This document shows, in pieces, positions 61,934 to 64,000 of a stretch of DNA of 64,000 nt; the first letter of the stretch is position 1, and each line of letters opens with the position of its first letter. The notes beneath the pieces are model-generated. The model made no database searches and was not told the DNA's origin. It saw only the letters and a program-made list of their open reading frames with translations. The translations under genes were made by a program, and so were the position numbers. The stretch is from Paenibacillus cymbidii (lineage in GTDB: Bacteria > Bacillota > Bacilli > Paenibacillales > NBRC-103111). The stretch covers positions 1-64,000 of the forward strand of contig NZ_SHLX01000015.1 of assembly GCF_004764705.1 (NCBI RefSeq). The letters run 5' to 3'.

Positions 61934-62638
61934 ATGCGGTTGTCCATCATTCGCCACGCCGATCCCGACTATGCGAACAATACGATTACGGCCGCCGGCC
62001 ACCTGGAGGCAAAGGCGCTGGCAGACCGGCTGCAGCGGGAAGGCGTCGACCGCATTTACACGTCTCCGCTGCCGAGGGCGCAGCTTACGTCGCAGTATAC
62101 GGCGGATCGGCTCGGTCTGGCGACGGTCGTTCTGCCGTGGACGCGTGAGCTCGAAGGCTGGCACATCGACGGCGTGCAAGGGCCGCATACCGCCGCCTGG
62201 AACGTGAACGGAGAGACGGTGCGCGAGCGGGCGCCGTTTCCCGGCAGCGGCGACTGGCACGCGTTCGGCCCGTTCGCCGGCGGCGGCTTCCGCGAGCGTT
62301 TCGAGGCGCTGCAAGCCGAGTCCGACCGCTTCCTCGCCTCCCTCGGCTACGAGCGCGACGGCGGCCGCTACCGGATCGCCGCGCCGCATCGCGAACGGAT
62401 CGCCGTCTTTTGCCACCTCGGCTTCGGCTTGACATGGCTGGCCCACCTGCTCGAGCTGCCAGTCCCTTCCGTATGGACGTCGTTCTGGAAAGCGCCCAGC
62501 TCGGTAACCACTGTGCTGTTCGACGAACGATCGGCGCAATGGGCCGTGCCCCGCTGCCTGTGTGTCGGCGATACGTCGCACCTGCACCACGCCGGCTTGC
62601 CGCTCAGCGCGCAAGGCATTATCGCGAACCGGGACTGA
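61934..62638 (+). CDS. Histidine phosphatase superfamily protein
   Basis: A 234-residue phosphoglycerate-mutase-fold enzyme. The catalytic RHG block is RHADPDY, with Ala for Gly; the second conserved histidine is in FCHLGFGLTWLAHLL. The segment YTSPLPRAQLTSQYTA matches the family. It is probably a phosphatase acting on a small phosphoester and is paired with the upstream phosphoesterase gene. Confidence 0.83.
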   Translation: MRLSIIRHADPDYANNTITAAGHLEAKALADRLQREGVDRIYTSPLPRAQLTSQYTADRLGLATVVLPWTRELEGWHIDGVQGPHTAAWNVNGETVRERAPFPGSGDWHAFGPFAGGGFRERFEALQAESDRFLASLGYERDGGRYRIAAPHRERIAVFCHLGFGLTWLAHLLELPVPSVWTSFWKAPSSVTTVLFDERSAQWAVPRCLCVGDTSHLHHAGLPLSAQGIIANRD

Positions 62639-62691
62639 ACGCTGCTGCGCACACCGGCCGCTGTGGGACAGGTCAGATGCCTCTTGGCAGC

Positions 62692-62975
62692 AAAATAAGC
62701 CGGGAAAAGCGGCATATTTCAACATCGACGCCCGAATTAGAGCAAATAAGCCGGAAAACCCGGCTTATTCCACCTCCGTCGCCCCGGCCACACCAAATAT
62801 GCCGGAAAACCAGGCTTATTCCACCTCCGTCGCCCTGGACACACCCAAATTAGCCGGAAAACCCGGCTTATTCCCCCCCGTCGCCCTGGACACACCCAAA
62901 TTAGCCGGAAAACCCGGCTTATTCCCCCCCGTCGCCCGGGACACACCAAATAAGCCGGAAAATCCGGCTTATTTG
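62692..62975. repeat. 51-bp palindromic tandem array
   Basis: Six copies of AATAAGCCGG-AAAA-CCGGCTTATT type palindromes with GCCGG at 62699, 62750, 62801, 62853, 62904 and 62954. Unlike the four-palindrome elements, the spacers (CTCCGTCGCCCTGGACACAC-like) are well conserved in copies 2-6. The array sits between convergent genes. Confidence 0.9.
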
Positions 62976-63031
62976 AACGTCGACGCCCTGGCCAAGCCAT
63001 ATAAGGCGCTTTCCAGCTTTCCAGGCAAGGG

Positions 63032-64000
63032 TTACTGGCTCTGCCTTCCTCGCTCCCCTTGCTCCGCCTCGCCGCCGCAGCACACCACAACGTCCCGCCG
63101 CCGCGCCGCCGGTTCCACCTGCAGCCGCACCGGCTGGCCCGGTTCATACGCCACTTCCACCGTCGTACCCCGGCCGGCGTGCAGCTTGAACCGGACCGGC
63201 AACTCGCTCGGCCATGCAGGCAGCACGTAGATCGCATCGCCGCGCGTTTGCAGCAGCATCGACTGCAGCGCCATCATCGCCGCCGCGCTGTGATCCTGGT
63301 CCGGCACCCAGTCGTAGTTCGGCCCGAAGAAACCCGGGAACCGGCCGAACGGAGCGCCGAACCGCGAAGCGACGTCCTGCCACGCTTCTTCCGCCAGCCC
63401 GAGCCAGGCCGCCTGGATGCCGTCCTGGTGCCAGCCGACGCCGCGCTTCACCCGGCGGGCCGCAAACGTGCGGCGGCCGATCCCCTCCGCGCCGCTGCCG
63501 ACCGCATACAACGGATACGGGAACACGGCGTACAGCTCGGGATTTTCCACGTTCATGATCGGCCCGATCAGTTCCTCCGCTGCGGCGATGCGCGTCTCCC
63601 CGTCGGAAACGTCAAGCGGCACTTGCGGCAGCTCGCTCAGCATGCGCCGCCACTGCGCCGTGCACCGCGCCGGCCACACGCCGTCGCCGCAGGCGAGCAG
63701 CGCCGTCAGCACATGGCGCAGCCCGGCCAGCTCGGGCGCCGGGTTGACCGCCTCGTGCCACGTTTCCAGCGCCGACGCCGGCTCGATGCGCAGCAAGCCC
63801 GCCGTATCCCGCGGATAATGCGCGTCATAGAAGCCGAGAATCGCCTCCGCCAGCGGCAGCAGCGTCGTTTCGCGGAAAGACGCGTCCGCGGCATAAGCGT
63901 CGTAAGCCAGCATCATCGCCACCAGCTCAAGCCCGCCTTGCCAATAGTAGCGGATATACCCGTTGACAACGTGCGCAATCGGCAATCCGTCACGGTTCCA
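63032..64000 (-). CDS. (Alpha/alpha)6-barrel glycoside hydrolase, GH95/DUF5703-like, C-terminal part
   Basis: The frame is open to the right edge of the window, so the N-terminus is missing; 323 codons are present. The visible part has WNRDGLPIAHVVNGYIRYYWQGGLEL, PIMNVENPELYAVFPYPLYA and a C-terminal block LQSMLLQTRGDAIYVLPAWPSELPVRFKL, which is the usual end of GH95-like alpha-L-fucosidases and related proteins. It ends in a short Arg-rich tail. Family assignment is from motif style only. Confidence 0.65.
   Translation of the reverse strand, partial: WNRDGLPIAHVVNGYIRYYWQGGLELVAMMLAYDAYAADASFRETTLLPLAEAILGFYDAHYPRDTAGLLRIEPASALETWHEAVNPAPELAGLRHVLTALLACGDGVWPARCTAQWRRMLSELPQVPLDVSDGETRIAAAEELIGPIMNVENPELYAVFPYPLYAVGSGAEGIGRRTFAARRVKRGVGWHQDGIQAAWLGLAEEAWQDVASRFGAPFGRFPGFFGPNYDWVPDQDHSAAAMMALQSMLLQTRGDAIYVLPAWPSELPVRFKLHAGRGTTVEVAYEPGQPVRLQVEPAARRRDVVVCCGGEAEQGERGRQSQ

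Overview
The window is about 60% GC, densely coded DNA from an endospore-forming Firmicute, most likely in Paenibacillaceae (Paenibacillus- or Cohnella-like). The evidence is the spore-coat gene gerQ, three LplABC-type oligosaccharide importers with YesM/YesN-type two-component partners, a Bacillus-type diheme SdhC, and promoters of the TTGACA-N17-TATAAT kind preceded by strong GGAGG ribosome-binding sites. It looks chromosomal. The only mobile DNA seen is the edge of an IS3-like element at base 1.

Layout. 1-700: IS3-like edge and a long hexanucleotide microsatellite. 714-1661: heme O synthase ctaB. 1748-6520 (minus): urease operon ureAB(fused)-C-F-G-D, with no ureE. 6571-6804: divergent promoters, with a perfect GlnR/TnrA-type box on the urt side. 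6842-11705 (plus): urea ABC transporter urtABCDE. 11966-12430: gerQ. 12561-21377 (plus): sugar importer, YesM/YesN pair and a GH42 beta-galactosidase. 21879-31404 (minus): a membrane AraC-type regulator, a second importer, a sulfatase and a GHL6/GH42-like hydrolase. 31928-43680 (minus): a ten-gene carboxylic-acid operon (CaiB CoA-transferase, alcohol and aldehyde dehydrogenases, CitE-like lyase, MmgE/PrpD, sdhCAB, two-subunit class I fumarase) facing its likely GntR repressor. 44630-52430: fabI, a secreted FN3 protein, a GGDEF protein, a DUF2935 protein, a GT4 glycosyltransferase and UDP-glucose dehydrogenase. 52862-59373 (plus): a third YesM/YesN/LplABC set. 59424-60790: non-coding repeats. 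61045-64000: two phosphatase-type genes and a partial (alpha/alpha)6-barrel hydrolase.

How the genes fit together. Urease and urea uptake form one nitrogen-scavenging unit. The sulfatase, GH42 and GHL6 genes around two importers suggest use of a sulfated, galactose-containing glycan. The ten-gene operon looks like a route in which an acid is activated with succinyl-CoA and cleaved by a CitE-type lyase. The released succinate would be carried to malate by dedicated Sdh and fumarase copies. The substrate is not known.

The most unusual feature is a layered system of intergenic palindromes. Five roughly 195-bp elements each hold four palindromes with centre spacings of 51.5, 62 and 51.5 bp (52/62/52 in one copy), although the spacer sequences differ. 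Three further tandem arrays carry related palindromes every 50-51 bp, one of them inside the fumarase genes of the operon. A separate four-part AACGGTT element is spaced 50/73/50. I know of no described family with this architecture.
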